From an uncultured Williamsia sp. (GTDB lineage Bacteria > Actinomycetota > Actinomycetes > Mycobacteriales > Mycobacteriaceae), in NCBI RefSeq assembly GCF_947494875.1, contig NZ_CANLWM010000001.1:434001-498000 (forward strand): a DNA stretch of 64,000 bases, read 5' to 3'. A program made the position numbers and the translations under genes. How positions within the stretch are numbered: position 1 is the first letter of the stretch; each line of letters starts with the position of its first letter. The notes beneath the pieces are model-generated. The model searched no databases. It saw nothing but the letters and a program-made list of their open reading frames with translations, and was not told the DNA's origin. Positions 35,963 through 44,123 of the stretch are shown piece after piece.

Positions 35963-36571
35963 TCACGGCGGTGGCGCGAGGCCGTCGGCCACCGCCACCG
36001 ACTGCTCGCCGGGCCCGCCGAACACGTCGATCACCACGTCGTCGTCGAGATATCCCGCCATCGGTGATCCCAACGCCTCCCGCAGGGCCGCGTGCACGGC
36101 GTCGCCCGACAGCTCGTGCTCGGGGACCGGGTGTCGGAAATGCACGGCGGCCACCGTCGCACCCGCATCCCGCAGCCCTCGACACCATGCCGTGACCGTC
36201 GCGAGATCCTCGGCGTCGAGGTAGTAGAGCACCTCGCTGACGACGACCAGGTCGTGATGCTCGCGCGGCCGCCAGCGTCGGATGTCGCCCACCTCCACAC
36301 GCACGCGGTCCCCGGCCGACGACAACCGACGCCGCGCGACGTCGACCGCGCGGGGGTGGAGTTCGACGCAGGTCAACCGCTCGCAGCGGTCGAGGAGAGC
36401 AGCGCTCAGCACCCCCGTCGACGACCCCAGCTCCAGCGCGTGCGCGTAGCGACGACGGGGGAGCACGGCGACGGTCAGGTCCCGCTTGCGGTGCTCGTAC
36501 CAGAGATGGTCGAAGCCCCACGGGTCCTCGCCCGCGGCGTACATCGCGTCGAAGTAGGCGGGATCGGTCAT
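35963..36571 (-). CDS. SAM-dependent methyltransferase, NodS-like
   Basis: 202 aa. The N-terminal segment YFDAMYAAGEDPWGFDHLWYEHRKRD is that of NodS-family N-methyltransferases; SAM motif I is ALELGSSTGVLSAAL (about 44-58) and motif II CVELHPRAVDVARRRL. NodS methylates the free amine of deacetylated chitin oligosaccharides in rhizobia. It is the last gene of a coupled run, directly after a PIG-L deacetylase gene (ATGA overlap), which is the same order of chemistry: deacetylate, then N-methylate. Substrate here is unknown. Confidence 0.82.
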   Translation of the reverse strand: MTDPAYFDAMYAAGEDPWGFDHLWYEHRKRDLTVAVLPRRRYAHALELGSSTGVLSAALLDRCERLTCVELHPRAVDVARRRLSSAGDRVRVEVGDIRRWRPREHHDLVVVSEVLYYLDAEDLATVTAWCRGLRDAGATVAAVHFRHPVPEHELSGDAVHAALREALGSPMAGYLDDDVVIDVFGGPGEQSVAVADGLAPPP

Positions 36572-37356
36572 GTGAAGAACAGCTCGGTGTCGGTGACGAG
36601 CCGGGCCAGCACCTCGGGCGGCAGGATCGCCCGATCGGCGGGATCGTCGGACAGATCGCTCACCTGGCTGACGAACCGGGCCACCGCTGTCCGCTTGGCC
36701 TCGACCACCTCGTCGGAGAGGGGGAGCACGCGCGCCCTCGACCAGGGCACCGAGGCGTCGTCGGGCGAGGCCCAGTGCCACATCCACACGGGGTACTCGA
36801 GGTAGACGCTGCCCGCGCCGGCGGCTGCCGTCGCGGCGGCCCAGCCCACGGCGGCGTGATCGGGGTGTCGGTCACCTCGCCACACGCCGACGACGATGTC
36901 GTGACCGCCGAACGTGGCGATCGCGTCGGCGATCTCGACCACCATGTCCTCGGCGTGGTCACCGAGTTCCCCGTCGGGCAACGAGCGGTGCTGGACGTGG
37001 TCGACACCGAGGACGTCGAGTGCGGCGACGAGCTCACCGCGCCGTCGTACGCCCAGCTCGTCGGCGGTGACCGTCGGGGAGCCCGGGTGCGATGCGGCCC
37101 CGTCCGACAGACAGAGCACCGTCACCTCACCGCCGTCACGGATCGTCTGCGCCATCAGGCCGCCGGCTCCCAACACCTCGTCGTCGGGGTGCGCGGCGAC
37201 CACCAGCATCCGGACGGCCGACGCCTGACCGGAATCGTCGGCGTCGAGCACGGGAAAGGACCGGTTCACCAGCCACTCGCGCCACCGCGCCGCCGACGTC
37301 ACCCCCGGATCGGTCCCGCGGAACGCGGGAACCGCACCGTTGCCGGTGCCGCTCAC
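36568..37356 (-). CDS. PIG-L (LmbE-like) deacetylase
   Basis: 262 aa from a GTG. The Zn-binding signature AAHPDDEVLGAGG (about 54-66) and the second metal site RHPDHAAVGWA (about 160-170) mark the PIG-L family, which removes N-acetyl groups from GlcNAc-bearing substrates (for example MshB, Mca, BshB). The N-terminal 45 residues are an extra segment. Overlaps the upstream acyl-CoA-dehydrogenase-like gene (GTGA) and the downstream methyltransferase (ATGA). MshB itself is usually alone, so a different substrate is likely. Confidence 0.87.
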   Translation of the reverse strand: MSGTGNGAVPAFRGTDPGVTSAARWREWLVNRSFPVLDADDSGQASAVRMLVVAAHPDDEVLGAGGLMAQTIRDGGEVTVLCLSDGAASHPGSPTVTADELGVRRRGELVAALDVLGVDHVQHRSLPDGELGDHAEDMVVEIADAIATFGGHDIVVGVWRGDRHPDHAAVGWAAATAAAGAGSVYLEYPVWMWHWASPDDASVPWSRARVLPLSDEVVEAKRTAVARFVSQVSDLSDDPADRAILPPEVLARLVTDTELFFT

Positions 37357-38342
37357 CGTCGGCCGTCCGGGTCGGCGACAAGGTCGCCGAGTGCGGCGAG
37401 GTCGTGGTCGGCGTGGGACTGGCGGATGTACACGGTGAGGTCCGCGGTCGCCGCGGCATGATCGGCTTCGGCCACCATCGGCCCCGGACCGAGCGCCCGC
37501 CCCGCGCGATCGAGCACCGCGGTCGCCACACCCTCGATCACCGCACGCGTCCGCAGCGCCGTGACGTGAGCGACCGCTCCGTCCTCCGGGTCACGGTCAA
37601 CGGCGGCCGCCGCCGCGGCCAACGCGGCATGTCCCGTCCACAGCGCCGTGTCGACGGCGCCGAGGTGCGCACGGGTCACCGGGTCGTCCCGCCGCGTCCT
37701 GCGGACCCGGTCCCCGACCGCACGCGCCCCGCCGAGCCAGCACGCGGCCACCCCGATCGCGCCGTGCCAGAAGCCGGAGCGCTCGAAGTAGTCGGCCCCG
37801 CTACCGACGCGCCGCGCCGGTGTGTCGTCGAATCGGACGGATCGCGTCATCGTCGCTGCCATCCCGGGCGAGTACCACGCATCGGGGCCGATCGAACCCC
37901 CGCCGTTCCGGGCGAGGTCGACCGCGAAGAGCGCCCGTTCGCCGTCGACCCACGCCGTGACGAGGGCGTGGCTGCAGCCGACGGCTCCCGAGCACCATGC
38001 CTTCACGCCGTCGAGGAACCACCGACCGTCACGCCGCGTGGCGGACACCCGTCCGTCCGGCGCCTCGGCCGCCCACACTCCCCACAGCTCACCGGGCCCG
38101 GGCGAACCGACACCGAGGTCGGCGAGGATCTGCTCGGCGTCGACGTGCGCCTCGACGAGCCGGCCGGTCGGGATGTCGTCACGAGCGATGTCGGCGAGCG
38201 CGTCGAGACGTTCACGGGTCCGACCCGAGCCCGGCGCGGGCAGGCGGAGTCCGGAGACGACGGCGCGCGCTCGCGTCACCGCGTCGGCATCCGCGTCCGG
38301 TGCAATGGCGGTCCGGTCCGCACCCGTCACCCAGGCGATCAC
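37353..38342 (-). CDS. Acyl-CoA-dehydrogenase-like protein
   Basis: 329 aa from a GTG. The middle domain LGVGSPGPGELWGVWAAEAPDG and GRWFLDGVKAWCSGAVGCSHALVTA aligns with the FAD-binding region of acyl-CoA dehydrogenases. The N-terminal helical domain and C-terminal helices are short, and the usual C-terminal YEG catalytic Glu motif is not seen; the end reads RQSHADHDLAALG. It may be a divergent dehydrogenase or flavin monooxygenase-type member. Coupled on both sides (GTGA), to the GT2 and the PIG-L genes. Confidence 0.75.
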   Translation of the reverse strand: MIAWVTGADRTAIAPDADADAVTRARAVVSGLRLPAPGSGRTRERLDALADIARDDIPTGRLVEAHVDAEQILADLGVGSPGPGELWGVWAAEAPDGRVSATRRDGRWFLDGVKAWCSGAVGCSHALVTAWVDGERALFAVDLARNGGGSIGPDAWYSPGMAATMTRSVRFDDTPARRVGSGADYFERSGFWHGAIGVAACWLGGARAVGDRVRRTRRDDPVTRAHLGAVDTALWTGHAALAAAAAAVDRDPEDGAVAHVTALRTRAVIEGVATAVLDRAGRALGPGPMVAEADHAAATADLTVYIRQSHADHDLAALGDLVADPDGRR

Positions 38343-39061
38343 GCGGTGCCCGGCAGCTCGATGATGTCGGCCAGCGCGTCGGCGAAACCCGCCGGTGCCC
38401 TGCCCACCCGACGGGTGGAGGTCGCGACCGGCGCCTCGGTGTCCCACGCGATGCTGTGCCCGGCCGCGTCGAGTGCCGAGACCAGCGCGACGTCCTCGTC
38501 CGATCGCACGCCCGCGAACCCGCCGACCCTGGCATAGGCGGCGGCCCGGACCCCGATGTTCGCGCCGTGGACGTGGCCGTGGCGGTCGCGTCGTTGCTCG
38601 GCGCGGTAGTCGGCGAGGAACAGACGCTCGGCGTGGACCGGCCACTGCGTCCAGTCCCGCGCGACGACCGTGCCCACCACGGCGTCGGCACCGGCATCGG
38701 CGAGCCACAGGTGGCGACGCAGCCAGTCCCGGGGCACTCGGGAGTCGGCATCGGTGGTCGCGAACCACACGTCGTCACCCGCGGGATGTCGCAGGAAGCC
38801 TGCGCGCCGCGCGGCTCCGACGTTGCGGACGTCGACGACCGTCACGTCGATGTCGGGACCCGGGATGGACGCCGAGGCGTCCGAGCACGCGTCGAGGACG
38901 ACGGTGACACTCACGGGGATGTCCACCGCGGCGATCGCCTCGGCCACCGCAGCGAGGGACCCGCCCAACTCGTCCGCCTCGTCGTGGACCGGTATCACCA
39001 CGACCGCACTGGAGATCCTCGTCCGCGAGGACCCGCTCCCGGGCACAGAACCCTCAGCCAT
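38339..39061 (-). CDS. Family 2 glycosyltransferase
   Basis: 240 aa. GT-A fold: VVVIPVHDEADELGGSLAAV (about 19-38), a TTDADSRVP metal-binding DxD-type motif (about 104-112), and GGFAGVRSDEDVAL with the catalytic ED. There is no membrane helix, so it acts in the cytosol or at the membrane face. Transfers a sugar from a nucleotide or lipid donor; the acceptor is unknown. The start overlaps the HAD gene by eight bases and its stop overlaps the next gene (GTGA). Confidence 0.85.
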   Translation of the reverse strand: MAEGSVPGSGSSRTRISSAVVVIPVHDEADELGGSLAAVAEAIAAVDIPVSVTVVLDACSDASASIPGPDIDVTVVDVRNVGAARRAGFLRHPAGDDVWFATTDADSRVPRDWLRRHLWLADAGADAVVGTVVARDWTQWPVHAERLFLADYRAEQRRDRHGHVHGANIGVRAAAYARVGGFAGVRSDEDVALVSALDAAGHSIAWDTEAPVATSTRRVGRAPAGFADALADIIELPGTA

Positions 39062-39722
39062 AGAGCGATGAGTGCGCGAGGAGGTCGGCCGCGTCGCGGT
39101 ACGTCTCGTCCGCGCCCGCCTCGCGGAGTTCCGCCGCACCGATCCCGCCCGAGCACAGCCCGATCCCGCGGACCCCCAGCGGGCTCGCCGCCAGGAAGTC
39201 CCACGTGGCGTCACCGACCATCACCGCGGCGGACGCCGGCACCCGCGCGCGTCCGAGGGCGATGTCGACGACGGTCCCGTCCGGCTTCGCCGTCGTGACA
39301 TCCTCCGACGAGGTCACCGCGTCGACGAGGTCGTCGACGTCGAGGAGCGCTCGCAGGGCCTTCAGCTCGTGCTCGGGTGCCGACGTCGCCAGGACCACGG
39401 TGTAACCGCGATCCTTGCTGGCGCGCACCAACTCCCGTGCACCGGGCAGGACGGTGAGCTGGTCGATGCCGTCGCCGTAGAGCTCGTCGTGCGCCGACGA
39501 CAACGCCGAGGTCAGCTCGTCGTCGTCCCGGTCACCCCCGGCGATCTCGACGAGTTCGGCCACCAGCAACCCGCCGTCCTTGCCGATGCGTATGTGGATC
39601 TCGCTGTGCGGCACCGAGAGTCCGTGCCGGCGGAACGCCGACCACCAGGCGGTCACGTGGGCGTAGACGGAATCGACGAGGGTGCCGTCGATGTCGAACA
39701 GGACCGCCTGGACGCGGTTCAC
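39054..39722 (-). CDS. HAD-superfamily phosphatase, PGP-like
   Basis: 222 aa from a GTG. HAD motif [17 protein letters not shown] (about 7-22), motif [11 protein letters not shown] and motifs III/IV in [10 protein letters not shown] and [12 protein letters not shown]. The helical cap is of the phosphoglycolate phosphatase/beta-phosphoglucomutase type, so it may dephosphorylate a sugar phosphate. Within the run it lies between catalase (GTGA overlap) and the GT2 gene (8-base overlap); a sugar-phosphate substrate would fit. Confidence 0.87.
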   Translation of the reverse strand: MNRVQAVLFDIDGTLVDSVYAHVTAWWSAFRRHGLSVPHSEIHIRIGKDGGLLVAELVEIAGGDRDDDELTSALSSAHDELYGDGIDQLTVLPGARELVRASKDRGYTVVLATSAPEHELKALRALLDVDDLVDAVTSSEDVTTAKPDGTVVDIALGRARVPASAAVMVGDATWDFLAASPLGVRGIGLCSGGIGAAELREAGADETYRDAADLLAHSSLYG

Positions 39723-41269
39723 ACCCGGGCGCGCATGGACTCACGCGCGGGGTTGTCCTGCTCGCCCGCCTTGGGGTCGTCCTGGTCGGACTTCTCCGCG
39801 ACACCCTCGGCGATCGCCGACCCGACGTCGGGATCGATCCGACGCCAGTACTCGAGGGCACGCTCGAGGACCGCCGCGGACACCCCGTTGAGCAGGTGGC
39901 CGACCACGTTGTCGACCAGGCGCTCACGAGCTTCGTCGTCCATCACCTCACGGACGAGCGCACCCGCTTGTCCGAAGTCGTCGTCGGCGGGGTGATCGAC
40001 GTAGGCGCTGCGGACGATCTCCCCGTCGGCCGCCCAGCCGGGGTCCAGCCCGGGCGGCGGGTCGGCGTGCGGACCGCCGTAGGAGTTGGGTGCGTACACC
40101 GGATCGCTCACGGGCTGCACGCGCATCGCACCGTCCTTGGAGTAGCTGTGCGTCGGCACCGTCGGCGCGTTCACCGGCACCTGCTTGTAGTTCGCCCCGA
40201 TCCGGTAGCGGTGAGCATCGGAGTAGGCGAACGACCGCGCCAGCAGCATGCGGTCCGGGCTCAGCCCGATCCCGGGCACGAGACTGTTCGGCTCGAACGC
40301 CGCCTGCTCGATCTGGGTGTGGTGGTCGGTCGGGTTGCGGTTCAACGTGAGTCGACCGACCTCGCGGAGCGGGTAGTCGTCGTGTGGCCACACCTTGGTG
40401 AGGTCGAAGGGGTTGTACCGGTAGGACGTCGCGTCGTCGTAGGGCATCAGCTGCACCTTGAGCGTCCACGACGGGTGATCCCCGGAATCGATCGACTCGT
40501 ACAGGTCACGCGTGTGGTAATCGGTGTCGGCGGAGGCCATCTGGTCTGCCTCGTGCTGCGTGAAGCACTCGATGCCCTGGTCGGAGATGAAGTGGTACTT
40601 CACCCAGTGCTTGACGCCGTGGGCGTTCTCCCAGAGGTAGGTGTGCGACGAGTAGCCGTTCATGTGGCGCCAGGTGCGCGGGATGCCGCGATCGCCCATC
40701 AGCCACGTGACCTGGTGCGCGGATTCCGGCGACAGCGTCCAGAAGTCCCACTGCATGTCGTGGTCGCGAAGGTTGTTGTCGGCGCGACGTTTCTGCGAGC
40801 GGATGAAATGTTGAAACTTCATCGGGTCTTTGATGAAGAAGATCGGCGTGTTGTTGCCGACCATGTCGTAGTTGCCCTCGCGGGTGTAGAACTTCAGCGC
40901 GAAACCGCGCGGGTCCCGCCACGTGTCCGGGCTGCCACGCTCGCCGGCGACGGTGGAGAACCGGGACAGCACCTCGGTCTGCTCACCGGGCGAAAAGACT
41001 GCGGCGCAGGTGAACTCGGTGACATCCTCGGTGGTCTCGAACACACCGAACGCGCCACTGCCCTTCGCGTGCGGTTGGCGCTCCGGTATGCGCTCCCGAT
41101 TGAACTGCGCCATCTGCTCGATGAGGTAGTGGTCGTGCAGGACGATCGGTCCACCCGCTCCCACGGTGAGCGAGTGCTCGTCGCTGGGTGCCGGAGCGCC
41201 GGAATCGGTGGTGGTGCGTGGAGTCGACGAATGCTCAGAAGAGCGGTCGACGGCAGGATTCGAGGTCAT
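39719..41269 (-). CDS. katA: Monofunctional heme catalase
   Basis: 516 aa small-subunit (clade 3) catalase that dismutes H2O2. The distal His67 is in [13 protein letters not shown], the Asn is in [11 protein letters not shown] (about 140), and the proximal heme-ligand Tyr is in [12 protein letters not shown] (about 349). The N-terminal 35 residues are a Ser/Thr-rich extension. The 101-base gap to the divergent GAF-ANTAR gene must hold its promoter. Its stop overlaps the HAD gene (GTGA), so it heads the downstream run. Confidence 0.95.
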   Translation of the reverse strand: MTSNPAVDRSSEHSSTPRTTTDSGAPAPSDEHSLTVGAGGPIVLHDHYLIEQMAQFNRERIPERQPHAKGSGAFGVFETTEDVTEFTCAAVFSPGEQTEVLSRFSTVAGERGSPDTWRDPRGFALKFYTREGNYDMVGNNTPIFFIKDPMKFQHFIRSQKRRADNNLRDHDMQWDFWTLSPESAHQVTWLMGDRGIPRTWRHMNGYSSHTYLWENAHGVKHWVKYHFISDQGIECFTQHEADQMASADTDYHTRDLYESIDSGDHPSWTLKVQLMPYDDATSYRYNPFDLTKVWPHDDYPLREVGRLTLNRNPTDHHTQIEQAAFEPNSLVPGIGLSPDRMLLARSFAYSDAHRYRIGANYKQVPVNAPTVPTHSYSKDGAMRVQPVSDPVYAPNSYGGPHADPPPGLDPGWAADGEIVRSAYVDHPADDDFGQAGALVREVMDDEARERLVDNVVGHLLNGVSAAVLERALEYWRRIDPDVGSAIAEGVAEKSDQDDPKAGEQDNPARESMRARV

Positions 41270-41370
41270 CAGGGCCTCCGCCCGTCGGTCGTGCTGAACA
41301 GCACCCGAGGGCTTCAGGCCGTGTGGTCGATACTATCCAGAGACCCTTCCCTGTCAACCGAGGACGATGC

Positions 41371-42087
41371 ATGACCGCAGGCGACAAGACCACCGGGGCG
41401 GAACTCGCCGCGTTGGCGCGGGTGCTCTACGAGCACGGTGAACACTCCGGCGAACAGACACTGCTGCCGTCCGTCACCCAGAGCGCGGTCGACTACGTCG
41501 ACGCCGCGGACTTCGCCGGCATCACGCTGGTGGAGAACGGGAGACTGACGTCGGTCGCCCCGACCGACCCGGTGGCCGGCCGTCTCGACGACCTGCAACA
41601 CGAACTGCGCCAGGGGCCGTGCCTGGAGGCCGCATGGGCCGATCAGAAGGTGCTCGTCGACGACCTCGCCGGCGACGACCGGTGGCCGCGGTTCGCGCGT
41701 CGTGTCCTCGACGAGACCCCCGTGCGGTCGATCCTGGCGTTCCAGCTCTACCGCGGTGACACCGCGATGGGCGCCCTCAACCTGTACGCCTCGGCGCCCC
41801 ATGCCTTCTCGTCGGACGACCAGGAGACCGCGCTGGCCGTGGCGACCCACGCCTCGCTCGCGATGCACACCGCCCGACGCGGAGACCAGTTCACCAGCGC
41901 ACTCGCGAGCCGCGACATCATCGGGCAGGCGAAGGGGATCGTGATGGAACGATTCGACGTCGACGCCGTCGCGGCGTGGGAGCTCATCCGGAAGTTGTCG
42001 CAGGACACCAACATCCGGGTCGCCGACGTGGCGCGGCAACTCGTCGAGGCCGACCACCCGGCTCGCCAGCGTGATCTGACGAACTAG
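41371..42087 (+). CDS. GAF-ANTAR domain regulator
   Basis: 238 aa. GAF sensor domain in residues about 15-165 and a C-terminal ANTAR RNA-binding helix bundle (about 170-228) with FTSALASRDIIGQAKGIVMERFDVDAVAAWELIRKLSQ. ANTAR proteins bind paired hexaloop hairpins in leader RNA and block termination. The GAF part probably binds a small ligand or reacts to stress. Divergent from catalase. Targets unknown; no paired-hexaloop leader was found beside it. Confidence 0.9.
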   Translation: MTAGDKTTGAELAALARVLYEHGEHSGEQTLLPSVTQSAVDYVDAADFAGITLVENGRLTSVAPTDPVAGRLDDLQHELRQGPCLEAAWADQKVLVDDLAGDDRWPRFARRVLDETPVRSILAFQLYRGDTAMGALNLYASAPHAFSSDDQETALAVATHASLAMHTARRGDQFTSALASRDIIGQAKGIVMERFDVDAVAAWELIRKLSQDTNIRVADVARQLVEADHPARQRDLTN

Positions 42088-42524
42088 TCCGGTCGCGACT
42101 CGTGGCCGGGCCGGCCGTGGGTGCGACGGCTCTCCTTCATCTCCGACTCGAAGACATGACGCCGCCCCCGCAGCAGTTCGTCCCGGACACGTCTCTCGGC
42201 GGCGCGCACGGTGGAGTAGTACGCGTCGTCGTACTCCTCGACGAGCTGGAACGACCAGCGGCCGGGAAAGGTGTTGAGACCGACCACCTCTCGTCGGATG
42301 TCGCCGGCCAACGCGGTGTGGCCGGCCTTCTCCAGCAGGTCGGCCGCCTCACCGAACGTCAGGTCCGCATGACCCGACAACTGATGCAGCTCGAACAGAT
42401 GACCGCGAGCGCGCTCCACGTACTCGAGCGCCTCGGTCATCTTGCCGACCGCCTCCACCGTCGCGTCGTCGACCCCGTCGGGCCTGCGATGCGGATCGTC
42501 CTCGGGGAGGCGGTCACCGGTCAA
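42084..42524 (-). CDS. Conserved partner of the EAL/DICT-type protein
   Basis: 146 aa, helical, of unknown function. It ends in a conserved-looking segment (GRWSFQLVEEYDD, then HVFESEMKE and RRTHGRPGHE). I recall similar proteins encoded beside DICT-domain genes in mycobacteria. The start is taken as TTG at 42524, which overlaps the stop of the upstream gene as TTGA and keeps the DDPHRRPDG segment; an internal GTG is the alternative. Convergent with the GAF-ANTAR gene with a 4-base overlap of ends. Confidence 0.7.
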   Translation of the reverse strand: MTGDRLPEDDPHRRPDGVDDATVEAVGKMTEALEYVERARGHLFELHQLSGHADLTFGEAADLLEKAGHTALAGDIRREVVGLNTFPGRWSFQLVEEYDDAYYSTVRAAERRVRDELLRGRRHVFESEMKESRRTHGRPGHESRPD

Positions 42525-43798
42525 TCGACGGTGAACCGCGTGAGGATCGAGTGGACGGCCTGCGTGACGGTCACCCGGTCGTAGGACTGGATGAAGTCGA
42601 ATGTCCGGTCGAGGTCGTCGGCCTCGACGTACAGATCCCGTGCGGAGAGCAGGGCGCAGAAGTGCGGTCCGAGGACCGCGACGTTCCACTCGTCGACCAG
42701 CGGGTCGCCCTCGTCGAGCGGCGCGTGCTGCACGTTGCCGTCGATCATGTTGGCCAGTCCGACGCCGTACACGCCGGCCAGGCCGGCGCGGTCGGACAGA
42801 TCGCGCCACCGGTCGGCGGTGAGTGCGGTGAAGTGCCGCGCGTGCTGGAACGTCCCCAGCACCACCACGGCGCTGCCCGCCGCGGAGGCCTGCGCCTCCA
42901 GCGACTTGCTCATCTCGATGAGGAGGCGCTTGCTGCCGCGACGAGGCCGATGGGTGGCCGTGCCGATCTGGTACGGCGTCGACAGGCCGGGGTCGGGCGT
43001 CGCCCACACCGGGACGTCCGGCAGCGGGTCCAGATCGCCGACGAGGATCCGCTCGGGGTCGTCGACCGCCGGGAACAGCGTCCCCATGCCGTAGGCGGCA
43101 CCGATGGTCTGGGCGGCCATGAGCCGCTCCTCGCTGTCGATGCCCTCGGCGATGACGATCGCGTGGCTGCGTTCCACGTGCGCGGCGAGGGCGTGCGCGA
43201 GGCGCGCCATGTTCGGTTCGGTGGTCCGCGAGAGCAGCTCCGGACCGGTGATGATGACGTCCGGCTCGATCAGCGCGAGCAGCGTGACCGCGTACTCGCT
43301 GACACCGAGACCGTCGACACAGATGACGTGGCCGGCCCGGCGTGCGGCGGCCACCTTCGTCATCGTGCGGTGCGGGCTGTGCAGCACCTCGTCGGGGCGG
43401 ACCGAGACGGCGAGCCGCTCTGCGCCGACCCGCTGATCGACGGCGTCGATCGAGTCGAGGTCGACCGAGACGAGCAGCGGGAGACGGGCGGCAGCGGCCT
43501 GGGCGCGCTCGGACCGGGCGAAGGCGAACTTGTGCCGGTCGAGGGAGCGCTCCTGCTGCATCAGTCGGGCGGCGTGCCGCAGGGCCTCCGCCGTACGCAG
43601 GGCCGAGCCACGCGGTCCGCGGACCTGCAGTTCGGCGCCGGCGAGGACGCGATCGTGGAGACGGCGGATGGGTGCGAACTGCATCGCGACCTCGAGTGCG
43701 CCGACGAACGAGTCCTCGTCGGCCTCGGGGCGACGGTCGACCTCGACGCGGGGGATCTTCTTCTGTGCCGGTTGGGAATCAGTGGAAATCTTCGTCAC
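42521..43798 (-). CDS. EAL-like/DICT-domain sensory protein
   Basis: 425 aa from a GTG. Residues about 30-250 look like a degenerate EAL domain (FAPIRRLHDRVLAGAELQVRG, IVIAEGIDSEERLMAAQTIGAAYGMG); the metal and catalytic acidic residues of active c-di-GMP phosphodiesterases are mostly missing, so it may only bind a ligand. The C-terminal half (about 275-420) fits the DICT sensory domain. Likely a signalling protein, coupled with the small helical partner gene by TTGA. An unusual palindrome lies upstream (44022). Confidence 0.75.
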   Translation of the reverse strand: MTKISTDSQPAQKKIPRVEVDRRPEADEDSFVGALEVAMQFAPIRRLHDRVLAGAELQVRGPRGSALRTAEALRHAARLMQQERSLDRHKFAFARSERAQAAAARLPLLVSVDLDSIDAVDQRVGAERLAVSVRPDEVLHSPHRTMTKVAAARRAGHVICVDGLGVSEYAVTLLALIEPDVIITGPELLSRTTEPNMARLAHALAAHVERSHAIVIAEGIDSEERLMAAQTIGAAYGMGTLFPAVDDPERILVGDLDPLPDVPVWATPDPGLSTPYQIGTATHRPRRGSKRLLIEMSKSLEAQASAAGSAVVVLGTFQHARHFTALTADRWRDLSDRAGLAGVYGVGLANMIDGNVQHAPLDEGDPLVDEWNVAVLGPHFCALLSARDLYVEADDLDRTFDFIQSYDRVTVTQAVHSILTRFTVD

Positions 43799-44123
43799 CT
43801 GCTAACAGGGCGACTGTCGGCTCAAGGACGACGGTCTGTCGAAGGGATGGCGTCCGCGTCGCGAGAACCCTGAGTTCCCGTCGGGCGGTGCGATGAAGTG
43901 TGAGGTGCATGTGCTCTCCCGTCCATGTCTCTCCCGGAGGCGCTTGCGCTGCACGTTCCGGGTCGTGATCGGGGTCCCGACAGATGGGACCGTGGACGAC
44001 GGGGGCCGCTGCTCGACCTGGTACTCAGAGTAACGGCATGTCACGGCCGGGTCCAGAGAGCATCACGCAAGGGTCCCGGCCGACGAAGTCGGTCACGGTT
44101 CGATAACGGCACGCGTGTGCTGG
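43799..44123. other. 325-base intergenic region
   Basis: Gap between the start of the EAL/DICT gene and the end of the tRNA nucleotidyltransferase gene. It holds an inverted repeat GGTCCC-N7-GGGACC at 43973-43991 that could be a terminator or operator and the palindrome at 44022. No convincing small gene or RNA seen. Confidence 0.5.
44022..44037. promoter_or_regulatory. TACTC-A-GAGTA palindrome with CGGC tail
   Basis: TACTCAGAGTAACGGC, one mismatch from the sequence upstream of lon (1262-1277). It lies 224 bp upstream of the EAL/DICT start. Candidate operator of an unidentified regulator. Confidence 0.4.

Noticed and set aside
35963-39061. True Nod-factor (nodABC/S) cluster
   Set aside because: The deacetylase is PIG-L rather than NodB, there is no NodA acyltransferase, and the GT2 is short and lacks NodC membrane helices; only the reaction logic is shared.
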